Source: Vibrio astriarenae (GTDB lineage: Bacteria; Pseudomonadota; Gammaproteobacteria; Enterobacterales; Vibrionaceae). Taken from it: a stretch of 64,000 bases of DNA. Below are positions 55,535 through 63,482 of this stretch, piece after piece. The DNA is taken from assembly GCF_010587385.1 (NCBI RefSeq), contig NZ_CP047476.1, positions 1,615,008-1,679,007 of the forward strand, read 5' to 3'. Every line of letters begins with the position of its first letter. Positions within the stretch are counted from its first letter, which is position 1. The position numbers and the translations under genes were made by a program. Under the pieces are notes generated by a model. The model made no database searches and was not told where the DNA came from. It saw nothing but the letters and a program-made list of their open reading frames with translations.

Positions 55535-56485
55535 TTAGGCAAAGCCAACATTTTCAAGCAGCTGGGTGATCACCGCTTCAGCAGTGACTCCTTGGTTTAG
55601 CGCGCTAAAACTCAACGCTAAGCGGTGGCGCAATACACTATGAGCAATGGCTCGCACGTTTTCTGGTGCCACATAGTCTTGTCCATTGAGCCAAGCATGG
55701 GCGCGAGCGCATTTATCCAGTGCAATGCTTGCCCTTGGGCTTGCTCCAAGCTCAATGACCGTAGCAAGCTCAGTGGATGGATAACGCGTTGCATGGACGA
55801 TATCGATGATGTATTGGTCAACTTGTTCCGATACATGCACCTGATCCACTAACTGACGTGCAGTAAGCACTTCGTCAGTCGTTAACTCTGAAGAGGCATT
55901 GCTGTTGATAGAACGTTCACTGCGAAGCATACGTAACATTTGCTTCTCGGCCTCTTTGTCTGGGTAGTCCACCAATATCTGTATCAAGAAGCGATCCATC
56001 TGTGCTTCGGGAAGAGGATAGGTGCCTTCTTGTTCTACTGGGTTTTGCGTGGCAAGCACCATAAAAAGGTCTGGTAATGGATGACTTTCACCCGCGACAG
56101 AGACCTGACCTTCAGCCATGGCTTCTAAAAGAGCCGACTGAACTTTGGCTGGTGCGCGATTAATTTCATCTGCTAGCAGTAAGTGGGTAAATACAGGCCC
56201 GCGTTTGAAGCTTAGGGTTTGAGATTGGCTGTCGTAGACCTCACAGCCAGTCACATCGGCCGGCAGCATATCTGGTGTAAACTGAATTCGATTGAGGTTG
56301 CAGGCAAGCTGTGTTGCCATAGCATTAACACTGCGTGTCTTTGCTAAGCCAGGTAGACCTTGCAATAACACATGACCATCAGCCAGTAGTGCAATAACTA
56401 GTTGTTGCACGGTGTTCTCTTGACCCAGAACACTCTGGTTGATTTTTTCTTGTAGCGAGATGAATTTCAGGCGCAAAGAGCTCAT
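55535..56485 (-). CDS. MoxR-family AAA+ ATPase, module 2
   Basis: A 316-residue MoxR ATPase: Walker A GLPGLAKT (43-50), Walker B LLLADEINRAP, and the signature NPVEQEGTYPLPEAQMDRF, identical to module 1 over this stretch. It heads the second six-gene operon. A TAGGA-N4-TCCTA dyad lies 62 bases before the start. Confidence 0.92.
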   Translation of the reverse strand: MSSLRLKFISLQEKINQSVLGQENTVQQLVIALLADGHVLLQGLPGLAKTRSVNAMATQLACNLNRIQFTPDMLPADVTGCEVYDSQSQTLSFKRGPVFTHLLLADEINRAPAKVQSALLEAMAEGQVSVAGESHPLPDLFMVLATQNPVEQEGTYPLPEAQMDRFLIQILVDYPDKEAEKQMLRMLRSERSINSNASSELTTDEVLTARQLVDQVHVSEQVDQYIIDIVHATRYPSTELATVIELGASPRASIALDKCARAHAWLNGQDYVAPENVRAIAHSVLRHRLALSFSALNQGVTAEAVITQLLENVGFA

Positions 56486-56547
56486 GCTTGCCTCTCAATA
56501 ATACTGGAATTGAAGACAGGATAACGAAGTGAGAAAGGGCTGGTAAC

Positions 56548-56561
56548 TAGGAGTCTTCCTA
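56548..56561. promoter_or_regulatory. TAGGA-N4-TCCTA dyad, copy 3 (MoxR-2 promoter)
   Basis: TAGGA-GTCT-TCCTA, preceded by AAC, lies 62 bases before the MoxR-2 ATG and before the sulfatase-2 terminator, so it serves MoxR-2. Confidence 0.65.
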
Positions 56562-56569
56562 AACGTAAA

Positions 56570-56592
56570 AAGGGCATGCTTCGCATGCCCTT
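56570..56592 (-). terminator. Terminator of sulfatase-2
   Basis: AAGGGCATGC - TTC - GCATGCCCTT with an A-run on the left (T-run on the minus strand). It makes sulfatase-2 and the MoxR-2 operon separate transcripts. Confidence 0.85.
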
Positions 56593-56634
56593 AGTTATTG
56601 ATATTCAATCGAAAGTCATGTTATTCAATCGAAC

Positions 56635-58161
56635 TTACTTCTCTTCACGGTAAGGAAGTTGTTGTAGAACACGCTCTAGGTTGAACGCGGTTGGTTCTTG
56701 ACGTAGAGGGAATTCGTTAAACGTTTGTAGAAGTTTTGCGACTTCAACCTGGATAGGTACGAAGAAGAACATACGCTCACCGAACCAACGTAGGTACATC
56801 ATAGAGTGCTCAGGAGCTTCCTCATATGGGTCTGCACGCAAGTCAACTAGCTCTGGCCAAGTTGATGCAAGACGCGGAGCGAACCAGCTCTCTTCTGTTG
56901 GGTGGATGAAGGTCGCTTTGATTTTACCAACACGTACTGCTTCTAGGTTACCCGTTTCAGCAAAGTAGAAGATCTCGTTACGCTCAGTGTCTTCGTTGTT
57001 AAACCATGCATTGCGGTGATCGTAACCATCGATGTAAACATCATGCTTAGTTTTAAAGTTCTCTTGAACGTCCTTTTCACCCGCGATAGTTGCAAGCGTA
57101 GTGAACAAGTCTTCATGTGATTGGATACCGTTATTGATTGTTCCAGCAGGGATATTACCCGGCCAGCTCACCATGAACGGTACGCGAACACCACCTTCAG
57201 TCGTTAGGCCTTTCTCGCCTTTAAATGGCGTGTTACCGCCATCTGGCCAAGACATTTTCTCAGCACCGTTGTCGGTCGTGAAAATAACGATGGTGTTGTC
57301 ACGTTGTCCTGTTTCTTCTAGCTTGTCTAGAATCTCACCAACGTAGTGGTCAAGCTCTGCCATACCGTCAGCGTAAAGACCGTAGCCTGTTTTGCCTTGC
57401 CACTCTTCGCTCAGGTGAGTCCAAACGTGCATACGCGATGGGTTGAACCACATGAAGAATGGGTCATCTGCTTTAGCGAAGTCGTCTAGGTAGTCCAGCG
57501 CCATGTCTGTTAGCTCACGGTCAATGGTTTCCATGCGCTTACGAGTTAGAGGACCCGCTGATTCAGTTGGACCGTCAGGCGTACCAGTGACAATACCGCG
57601 AGGACCGAAGCGCTCGAAGAACGCGGGATCTTGCGGGTAATCTTCATTTTCTGGCTCCTCTTCCGCATTTAGGTGGTAAAGGTTACCGTAGAAGAAATCG
57701 AAGCCACGACGGTGTGGCATCATGTGCTCTTGGTCGCCGAGGTGGTTTTTACCAAGTTGAACGTTAAAGTAGCCATGGTCTTTTAGGACTTCCGCTAGCG
57801 TTGGGTCCTCTGGGTGGATACCCAGTGGCGAGCCCGGTAGGCCAACGTTAACCAAACCAGTACGGATAGGAAGCTGACCTGTCAGAAAAGCAGCACGGCC
57901 CGCAGTAGAACTCGGTTGACCGTAGTGGTCAGTGAACAACATACCCGTATTTGCAATGCGGTCGATGTTCGGCGTTTTGTAGCCCATCATACCCATGTTG
58001 TAAGCGGAAGTGTTCGACCAGCCGATATCATCTGCCATGATGACGAGAATGTTTGGTTTCTCTGTGGTGTTTTTCGCGATAGCTGGTGCAGCGCCTAATG
58101 TCGCCACTGCCGCAGTACCGAGTACAGCCTTGTTTAGCAGGCTTTTTGTAAAGTGTTTCAT
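56635..58161 (-). CDS. Periplasmic Ser-type sulfatase (arylsulfatase family), sulfatase-2
   Basis: A 508-residue paralogue of sulfatase-1. It has a signal peptide (MKHFTKSLLNKAVLGTAAVA then TLGAAPAIA), metal-binding ILVIMADDIG, and the activation signature Ser85-Thr-Ala-Gly-Arg89 in GQPSSTAGRAAFLTG, so the residue to be oxidised is serine. Ser-type sulfatases depend on radical-SAM maturases, two of which are in this window. Later motifs: LGKNHLGDQE, FTTDNGAEKMSWPDGG. Arg codons are again mostly CGT. A TAGGA-N4-TCCTA site lies 58 bases upstream, next to the divergent histidine kinase. Confidence 0.93.
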   Translation of the reverse strand: MKHFTKSLLNKAVLGTAAVATLGAAPAIAKNTTEKPNILVIMADDIGWSNTSAYNMGMMGYKTPNIDRIANTGMLFTDHYGQPSSTAGRAAFLTGQLPIRTGLVNVGLPGSPLGIHPEDPTLAEVLKDHGYFNVQLGKNHLGDQEHMMPHRRGFDFFYGNLYHLNAEEEPENEDYPQDPAFFERFGPRGIVTGTPDGPTESAGPLTRKRMETIDRELTDMALDYLDDFAKADDPFFMWFNPSRMHVWTHLSEEWQGKTGYGLYADGMAELDHYVGEILDKLEETGQRDNTIVIFTTDNGAEKMSWPDGGNTPFKGEKGLTTEGGVRVPFMVSWPGNIPAGTINNGIQSHEDLFTTLATIAGEKDVQENFKTKHDVYIDGYDHRNAWFNNEDTERNEIFYFAETGNLEAVRVGKIKATFIHPTEESWFAPRLASTWPELVDLRADPYEEAPEHSMMYLRWFGERMFFFVPIQVEVAKLLQTFNEFPLRQEPTAFNLERVLQQLPYREEK

Positions 58162-58219
58162 GTGTCACTCCTACGATAAGATGGGCGTAAGTATGATTTT
58201 CGGCCTTGGGGAAATGAAC

Positions 58220-58233
58220 TAGGAGAATTCCTA
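58220..58233. promoter_or_regulatory. TAGGA-N4-TCCTA dyad, copy 1 (sulfatase-2 / histidine kinase)
   Basis: TAGGA-GAAT-TCCTA, preceded by AAC, lies 58 bases before the sulfatase-2 ATG and about 90 bases before the kinase start in the divergent region. Confidence 0.7.
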
Positions 58234-58321
58234 ATTCCCCCGAAACACAGAGCGGTAACACTTTATTATTTGAAGAAATTGACGTTAAACTGTGCAGAGC
58301 AAATTACGGTGGAGTAGGATT

Positions 58322-59494
58322 TTGCCAGCAATAGACAGTGTTCTTATTTCGATTTCAAGCAAGTTACTCGATAGTCATACAGCAGGTATGGAAAGTGTCA
58401 TTTTGGAGGCACTTGAAGAGAGTCGAATTGCATTGGGCGTAGACCGAATCTCCTGTTTGCCTATCGACCCGACCATTCGCCAAGGTCGCCATTATGAGTC
58501 ATTTGGCCAGGGAATCCCTCCGGTTGATGCCGTTGTCCCTGAAAATGTTCGTCGTCGATATCGAGAGTTGATTCGGCAAGGGGAGGTGGTGTTTAGTAAA
58601 GATTCTCCTGAACTGCTCGAATTGGCGAATCAGCTTCAATCTGAAACGATTTTGAATCATGTGTTGGTGCCTATTCGAGCGATGGGAAAACCGTGGGGGT
58701 TGATGGCGTGTGCCAATTTTGTCTCCAAGCAAGAGTTGGATAGCGAGTTTGTCCATTCAGCGACCCTACTGGGCAACATCATTGCATCGAGTATCGAGCG
58801 TTTGATGCACTATGAGAACCTCAAACGCAGTGAGAAAGAGGTGATTGCCCGCAACCACCGCATTGTTAATGAAAGAGAGCGAGAGCGACGAACGATTGCC
58901 CGTGATCTGCACGATGATTTTAGCCAAAGACTGGCATCACTCGGTATCGAAATGGCAATCGCCCTCGGACAGTGTAATGACCAAGCACGTCCGGCATTTA
59001 CGAAGTGCGCCTCAGATCTGGCTGATATTACTCGCGATATTCAACACCTTTCGCGTCATCTTCACCCTGTTGTTATTGAGCGTGTTGGGTTGCACGCTGC
59101 TATCACCTCGTATGTAGAGCAGGTGACAAAGCGATCAAGCCTAGACGGTCATTTAGAGCTTGATAATTCGATTGAGTTCGATAGTGAAACGGCATTACAT
59201 CTCTATCGAGTGATTCAAGAGTCACTGTCGAATGTGGTTAAGCATGCGCAAGCAAGCGATGTTTGGGTTCGACTTTATCGTCACCCACAAGGTGATGTTG
59301 TATTGGAGGTGGAAGATAATGGTGTTGGCATCAGTGACAATCCATTAGTTCTTGATTCACCAACGTTAGGTTTGAGATCAATGATAGAGCGTGGAGAGTT
59401 AATCGGTGCTACGGTAAGCTATCTTTCTAATCACGAAGAGAAGGGAGTGACCGTAAAGGTGACGATTCCCTCCGCCCATACTCGAAAGGAGTAA
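58322..59494 (+). CDS. Cytosolic GAF-domain histidine kinase (NarL-partner type)
   Basis: A 390-residue kinase. I choose the TTG at 58322, seven bases after GGTGGAG; a GTG at 58292 gives ten more residues but has no ribosome site. The N-terminal GAF domain spans residues about 15-160. The HisKA_3 dimerisation domain has phospho-accepting His197 in ARDLHDDFSQRL, and the HATPase_c domain has EDNGVGIS and GLRSMIERGELIGA. No membrane helix, so it senses a cytosolic signal. Its response-regulator gene follows by three bases. Confidence 0.9.
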   Translation: MPAIDSVLISISSKLLDSHTAGMESVILEALEESRIALGVDRISCLPIDPTIRQGRHYESFGQGIPPVDAVVPENVRRRYRELIRQGEVVFSKDSPELLELANQLQSETILNHVLVPIRAMGKPWGLMACANFVSKQELDSEFVHSATLLGNIIASSIERLMHYENLKRSEKEVIARNHRIVNERERERRTIARDLHDDFSQRLASLGIEMAIALGQCNDQARPAFTKCASDLADITRDIQHLSRHLHPVVIERVGLHAAITSYVEQVTKRSSLDGHLELDNSIEFDSETALHLYRVIQESLSNVVKHAQASDVWVRLYRHPQGDVVLEVEDNGVGISDNPLVLDSPTLGLRSMIERGELIGATVSYLSNHEEKGVTVKVTIPSAHTRKE

Positions 59495-59497
59495 CGA

Positions 59498-60091
59498 ATG
59501 GCCACTGTTGTTATAGCTGATGACCATCAGATCGTCAGTGAGGGCATTGCCCGCTTGATTGAAGCGTCGCATCAGGTGCTTGCTATGGCTATAGATGCGA
59601 ATGAGTTGGTTCAGTTGGTGAAACAGCACCAGCCAGATTTGATCATTACCGACATTTCAATGCCGGGAATGCAGCTGAACACCACCATTTCCTTACTCAA
59701 AAGGACTTCACCAAACAGCGCTATTGTCTGCCTATCAATGCATGATGAGCCCGAAATTGTTAAGGCTGCGTATGAGTTTGGTGCCAATGGATATGTGCTT
59801 AAACACCAAGCAGGATTTGAGTTGGCGACGACCATAGAAAAAGTGCTTCAAGGTGAGCGCTATATTCCGCAAGATCTGAAAAACATTATTGAACAGAAAA
59901 CCGACTTGAGTGCTCGCCAACTCGATATTTTGAAATATTTGGCGCAAGGGATGTCAGCAAAACAGGTCGCTTCAGAGCTCAATATCTCATCAAAAACTGT
60001 TGAATATCATAAGTATAAGATGATTGAACAACTTGAAATACGCAGTGCGTCCGAACTGATTGCTTGGGCACATAGCCGCAACCTAGTTTGA
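59498..60091 (+). CDS. LuxR/NarL-family response regulator
   Basis: A 197-residue regulator: receiver domain with phospho-accepting Asp52 in LIITDISMPGM, acidic pair Asp8-Asp9, Lys near residue 103 in YVLKHQAG, and a C-terminal LuxR-type HTH (LSARQLDILKYLAQGMSAKQ and SSKTVEYHKYKMIEQL, residues 133-195). Co-transcribed with the kinase. It is the obvious candidate to bind the TAGGA-N4-TCCTA dyads upstream of sulfatase-2, MoxR-2 and the adjacent anSME-2, since NarL-type proteins bind short inverted repeats. Confidence 0.92.
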   Translation: MATVVIADDHQIVSEGIARLIEASHQVLAMAIDANELVQLVKQHQPDLIITDISMPGMQLNTTISLLKRTSPNSAIVCLSMHDEPEIVKAAYEFGANGYVLKHQAGFELATTIEKVLQGERYIPQDLKNIIEQKTDLSARQLDILKYLAQGMSAKQVASELNISSKTVEYHKYKMIEQLEIRSASELIAWAHSRNLV

Positions 60092-60128
60092 TTTGCTGTT
60101 TGTTCCTAAGTCGTGGGCAGACAGGACT

Positions 60129-60142
60129 TAGGAAATCTCCTA
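60129..60142. promoter_or_regulatory. TAGGA-N4-TCCTA dyad, copy 2 (anSME-2)
   Basis: TAGGA-AATC-TCCTA lies 56 bases before the anSME-2 ATG. The distance is nearly the same as at sulfatase-2 (58) and MoxR-2 (62). Confidence 0.7.
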
Positions 60143-60198
60143 GTGGTTTAAGTCAACTCGTGAATAGATAATGAGCAAAATATTCTCGGGAGCTCGAA

Positions 60199-61383
60199 AT
60201 GACCATTCCATCACCTCATCCATTTCATCTACTCGTAAAGCCTGTCGGTTCGAAGTGTAACCTAGATTGCCATTACTGCTACTACTTGCGTAAAGAAGAG
60301 CGCTATCAGCCTGGTGCCACGATGCAGATGTCTGAGGCTATGCTTGAGACCTATGTGCAGCAGTACATCGCCGCACAACCTAAGCACATCACCTTTGTTG
60401 ATTTTAGCTGGCAGGGTGGTGAGCCAGCACTCCGTGGTCTTGAGTTTTATGAAAAAGCGGTGGAGTTACAGCGCAAATACGCACGTCCGGGAATGACTGT
60501 AACGAATACGTTCCAGAGTAATGGCACTTTGATCAATGAACGCTGGGCGCAATTCTTCAAAAAGAACAATTTTTTGATTGGCCTGAGTATTGATGGTGAT
60601 GAGTTGAACCACAACAATGGTCGCCCGGATAGTAAAGGAAACGAAAGCTACTCACGTGTATTGCGCGGTTTAGAGTTATTGAAAAAGCACGGTGTGCAGT
60701 TCAATACCCTTACCGTTGTGCACAACGACAATGCTCATTTAGGCAAACAGACTTATCAAAAGTTAAAAGAACTTGGCTCTAGTGTCATCCAATTCCAGCC
60801 TTGCGTTGAGCACCCGTTAGATCAACGCGGTGAGAAAGATTGGTCACTCACACCGCATCAATGGGGACATTTCTTGTGTGATGTTTTTGACGAGTGGCGA
60901 AAAGAAGACGTGGGTAAGGTTTACGTTCAGTTCTTTGAGAATACACTGGGTATTCTGGCAGGCCAGCCAAGCCAAATGTGTTTCCATGCAGAAACTTGTG
61001 GTCAGCAAATGATGCTAGAACATGATGGCAGCCTATATTCCTGTGACCACTATAGTTATGAAGACCATAATGTGGGTGATATCGATGCGGTCGACCTTGG
61101 TGCAGTTGCTTCATCTCAAACCCAAGTGAACTTTGGTACCAACAAATGGCGTTCGTTGCCAAAACAGTGTCGAGAGTGTCACTTCCGTCCTATGTGTAAT
61201 GGTGGTTGTCCGAAAGAGCGCACTGCGATGACAGCGGACCTAGAGCCTGGCTTGAACCACCTATGTATGGGGTACAAAAAGTTCTTCTTACACTCAATGC
61301 CATATTTTGCGGCAATGTTAGAGGCGCTTAAGCAAGGGCATCCTGCCTCGGTTTATCCTATGTTTGTGCAGCGCGTTAGTTAA
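60199..61383 (+). CDS. Anaerobic sulfatase-maturating enzyme (radical SAM), copy 2
   Basis: A 394-residue radical-SAM sulfatase maturase. The cluster motif is Cys20-x3-Cys24-x2-Cys27 (CNLDCHYC), followed by DFSWQGGEPALRG, the core SIDGDELNH, and auxiliary Fe-S cysteines in CDHYSYEDHNVGD and CRECHFRPMCNGGCPKE. It converts Cys or Ser of sulfatases to formylglycine before export. Start supported by GGGAG. It lies behind the two-component genes with its own dyad and shares clear homology with copy 1. Confidence 0.93.
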   Translation: MTIPSPHPFHLLVKPVGSKCNLDCHYCYYLRKEERYQPGATMQMSEAMLETYVQQYIAAQPKHITFVDFSWQGGEPALRGLEFYEKAVELQRKYARPGMTVTNTFQSNGTLINERWAQFFKKNNFLIGLSIDGDELNHNNGRPDSKGNESYSRVLRGLELLKKHGVQFNTLTVVHNDNAHLGKQTYQKLKELGSSVIQFQPCVEHPLDQRGEKDWSLTPHQWGHFLCDVFDEWRKEDVGKVYVQFFENTLGILAGQPSQMCFHAETCGQQMMLEHDGSLYSCDHYSYEDHNVGDIDAVDLGAVASSQTQVNFGTNKWRSLPKQCRECHFRPMCNGGCPKERTAMTADLEPGLNHLCMGYKKFFLHSMPYFAAMLEALKQGHPASVYPMFVQRVS

Positions 61384-61473
61384 AGACAAAAAAACAAAAC
61401 CGTCTTACGAAGTGAGGTGGTTCAACCTCATATTTTCAACCCGAGATATTGCTTCTGTCTCAATACCTTATCA

Positions 61474-61488
61474 ATAGAAATTATCTAT
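61474..61488. promoter_or_regulatory. OxyR-like ATAG-N7-CTAT dyad, site 1
   Basis: ATAG-AAATTAT-CTAT has the exact dyad geometry of an OxyR half-operator (ATAG-N7-CTAT), about 320 bases before the catalase start. The second dyad begins 42 bases further on. Confidence 0.5.
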
Positions 61489-61515
61489 CAAAACAATCAT
61501 TAATCCCCATTTTCA

Positions 61516-61530
61516 ATAGCGTATCTCTAT
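61516..61530. promoter_or_regulatory. OxyR-like ATAG-N7-CTAT dyad, site 2
   Basis: ATAG-CGTATCT-CTAT, same geometry, 42 bases (four helical turns) from site 1. Together with site 1 it suggests peroxide control of the catalase gene. Confidence 0.5.
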
Positions 61531-61662
61531 TCGTATAGTAATTGCATCAGGTTACGGCTGTGTAGGGACTTTCACTCACTGCTGTAAAACTCAGGTAGAA
61601 ATGTGAATCAAGGTTAATGAAAGGTAATGAAACTTGATTTTGGTCAAAATTCATTAACAAAT

Positions 61663-61690
61663 TCTTGCCATACAATAATTCATGGCAAGA
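61663..61690 (+). other. Hairpin in the catalase leader
   Basis: TCTTGCCAT / ATGGCAAGA is a perfect 9-base inverted repeat with a ten-base loop, about 115 bases before the catalase ATG. No T-run follows. Function unknown; it may stabilise the mRNA. The region 61384-61805 otherwise has no supported ORF. Confidence 0.5.
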
Positions 61691-61805
61691 GCCAAAGGAA
61701 AACCATTTGTATTTACGTTTATAAAAAGGCAGCTGGAAGATCGTTATCCTTCACTTGCTGTCATGAAATTGACTGGATTCAATATAAATTAAAGGACACC
61801 CCAAT

Positions 61806-63290
61806 ATGACTAAGAAGCTCACCACCGCAGCAGGTTGCCCTGTTGCTCATAACCAAAACTCTATGACTGCGGGCAAACGTGGTCCAATGCTCCTGCAAGA
61901 CGTTTGGTTTCTAGAAAAACTCGCGCACTTTGACCGTGAAGTGATCCCAGAGCGACGCATGCACGCAAAAGGCTCTGGTGCTTACGGAAAATTTACGGTG
62001 ACTAACGACATCACTAAATACTCTAAAGCAGCTATCTTCTCTGAAGTTGGCAAAACAACTGAGCTGTTTGCACGCTTTACGACAGTAGCTGGTGAGCGCG
62101 GTGCAGCAGACGCTGAGCGTGATATTCGTGGTTTTGCGCTAAAGTTCTATACGGAAGAGGGTAACTGGGATCTGGTCGGTAATAACACGCCAGTATTCTT
62201 CTTGCGCGATCCACTAAAATTCCCTGACTTGAACCACGCGGTAAAACGTGACCCTCGCACTAACATGCGTAGCGCTGAAAACAACTGGGATTTCTGGACG
62301 TCATTGCCAGAAGCGTTCCACCAAGTCACTATCGTGATGAGTGATCGTGGTCTTCCTGCGACTTATCGCCATATGAATGGTTACGGCAGTCATACTTTCA
62401 GTATGATTAATGCGGACAATGAGCGTGTTTGGGTCAAGTTCCACTTTAAAACTCAGCAAGGCATCAAAAACCTAACTGACCAAGAAGCTGAAGTGTTGGT
62501 TGGTAAAGATCGTGAGAGTCACCAGCGTGATCTCTACGATAGCATTGAAAATGGCGACTTCCCGAAATGGACAATGCAAATTCAGGTGATGACAGAAGCG
62601 GAAGCAAACGAAGTAGAATTTAATCCATTCGATCTAACCAAAGTTTGGCCACATGCTCGTTTCCCATTGATTGAAGTAGGTGAGTTTGAGCTAAACCGTA
62701 ACCCTGAAAACTTTTTCGCGGAAGTTGAGCAGTCTGCGTTTAACCCTGCGGCGATTGTTCCGGGCATTGGCTTCTCTCCAGACCGTATGCTTCAAGGTCG
62801 TTTGTTCGCTTATGGTGATGCGCAGCGTTACCGCCTAGGCGTTAACCATCATCAGATTCCAGTGAATGCACCACGTTGTCCTGTGCATAGCTACCACCGC
62901 GACGGTGCAATGCGTGTCGACGGGAACTTCGGTTCAACCAAAGGTTATGAGCCGAACCAATACGGTGAGTGGGCACAGCAGTCAGAGCATGCTGAACCAG
63001 CACTAGAGCTAGACGGTGCGGCAAATAACTGGGATCACCGAGAGGATACCGATTACTTCACGCAAGCGGGCAACCTGTTCCGAATCATGACAGCTGAAGA
63101 GCAACAGCGTCTATTTGAAAATACGGCACGCTCGGTCGGTGGTGCATCTAAGCCAATTCAACTGCGACACCTACGTCATGCACTGCAAGCTGACCGTGCC
63201 TACGCTGAAGGCTTGGCGGCAGCGCTTAATATTTGTATGTCAGAAGTAGAGGCTCAAGATGCAGTGGCTGAAGACTCTGTTCCAGCTTGA
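61806..63290 (+). CDS. Monofunctional haem catalase
   Basis: A 494-residue small-subunit catalase that splits hydrogen peroxide to water and oxygen. The active-site His region is [20 protein letters not shown], the active Asn lies further on in [12 protein letters not shown], and the haem-Tyr motif is [14 protein letters not shown]. The length fits the clade-3 catalases. AAAGGA precedes the ATG. Two OxyR-like dyads lie upstream and a terminator follows. Confidence 0.95.
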   Translation: MTKKLTTAAGCPVAHNQNSMTAGKRGPMLLQDVWFLEKLAHFDREVIPERRMHAKGSGAYGKFTVTNDITKYSKAAIFSEVGKTTELFARFTTVAGERGAADAERDIRGFALKFYTEEGNWDLVGNNTPVFFLRDPLKFPDLNHAVKRDPRTNMRSAENNWDFWTSLPEAFHQVTIVMSDRGLPATYRHMNGYGSHTFSMINADNERVWVKFHFKTQQGIKNLTDQEAEVLVGKDRESHQRDLYDSIENGDFPKWTMQIQVMTEAEANEVEFNPFDLTKVWPHARFPLIEVGEFELNRNPENFFAEVEQSAFNPAAIVPGIGFSPDRMLQGRLFAYGDAQRYRLGVNHHQIPVNAPRCPVHSYHRDGAMRVDGNFGSTKGYEPNQYGEWAQQSEHAEPALELDGAANNWDHREDTDYFTQAGNLFRIMTAEEQQRLFENTARSVGGASKPIQLRHLRHALQADRAYAEGLAAALNICMSEVEAQDAVAEDSVPA

Positions 63291-63373
63291 TCAACTGTTC
63301 TTCACTTTTGAGGAAAACACGAGTTGTGTGAGTGTACAGCCTCACTATTAGTCGATTTAAACTGTTGAAAAGG

Positions 63374-63400
63374 CCCGAGGCATAACATGTCTCGGGTTTT
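63374..63400 (+). terminator. Terminator after the catalase gene
   Basis: CCCGAG - 11 bases - CTCGGG followed by TTTTGTTATTTT. Confidence 0.75.
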
Positions 63401-63482
63401 GTTATTTTAGTGTCTTAGAATGAACGAAGTTTCTTGGGCATGATAGAATATTGACAGATTTCGATTAGTGAGAATAAATGAG

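Noticed and set aside
61627..61809. 60-codon ORF just before the catalase gene
   Set aside because: No ribosome site, overlaps the catalase start, contains the leader hairpin, and its product resembles no protein; a chance frame.
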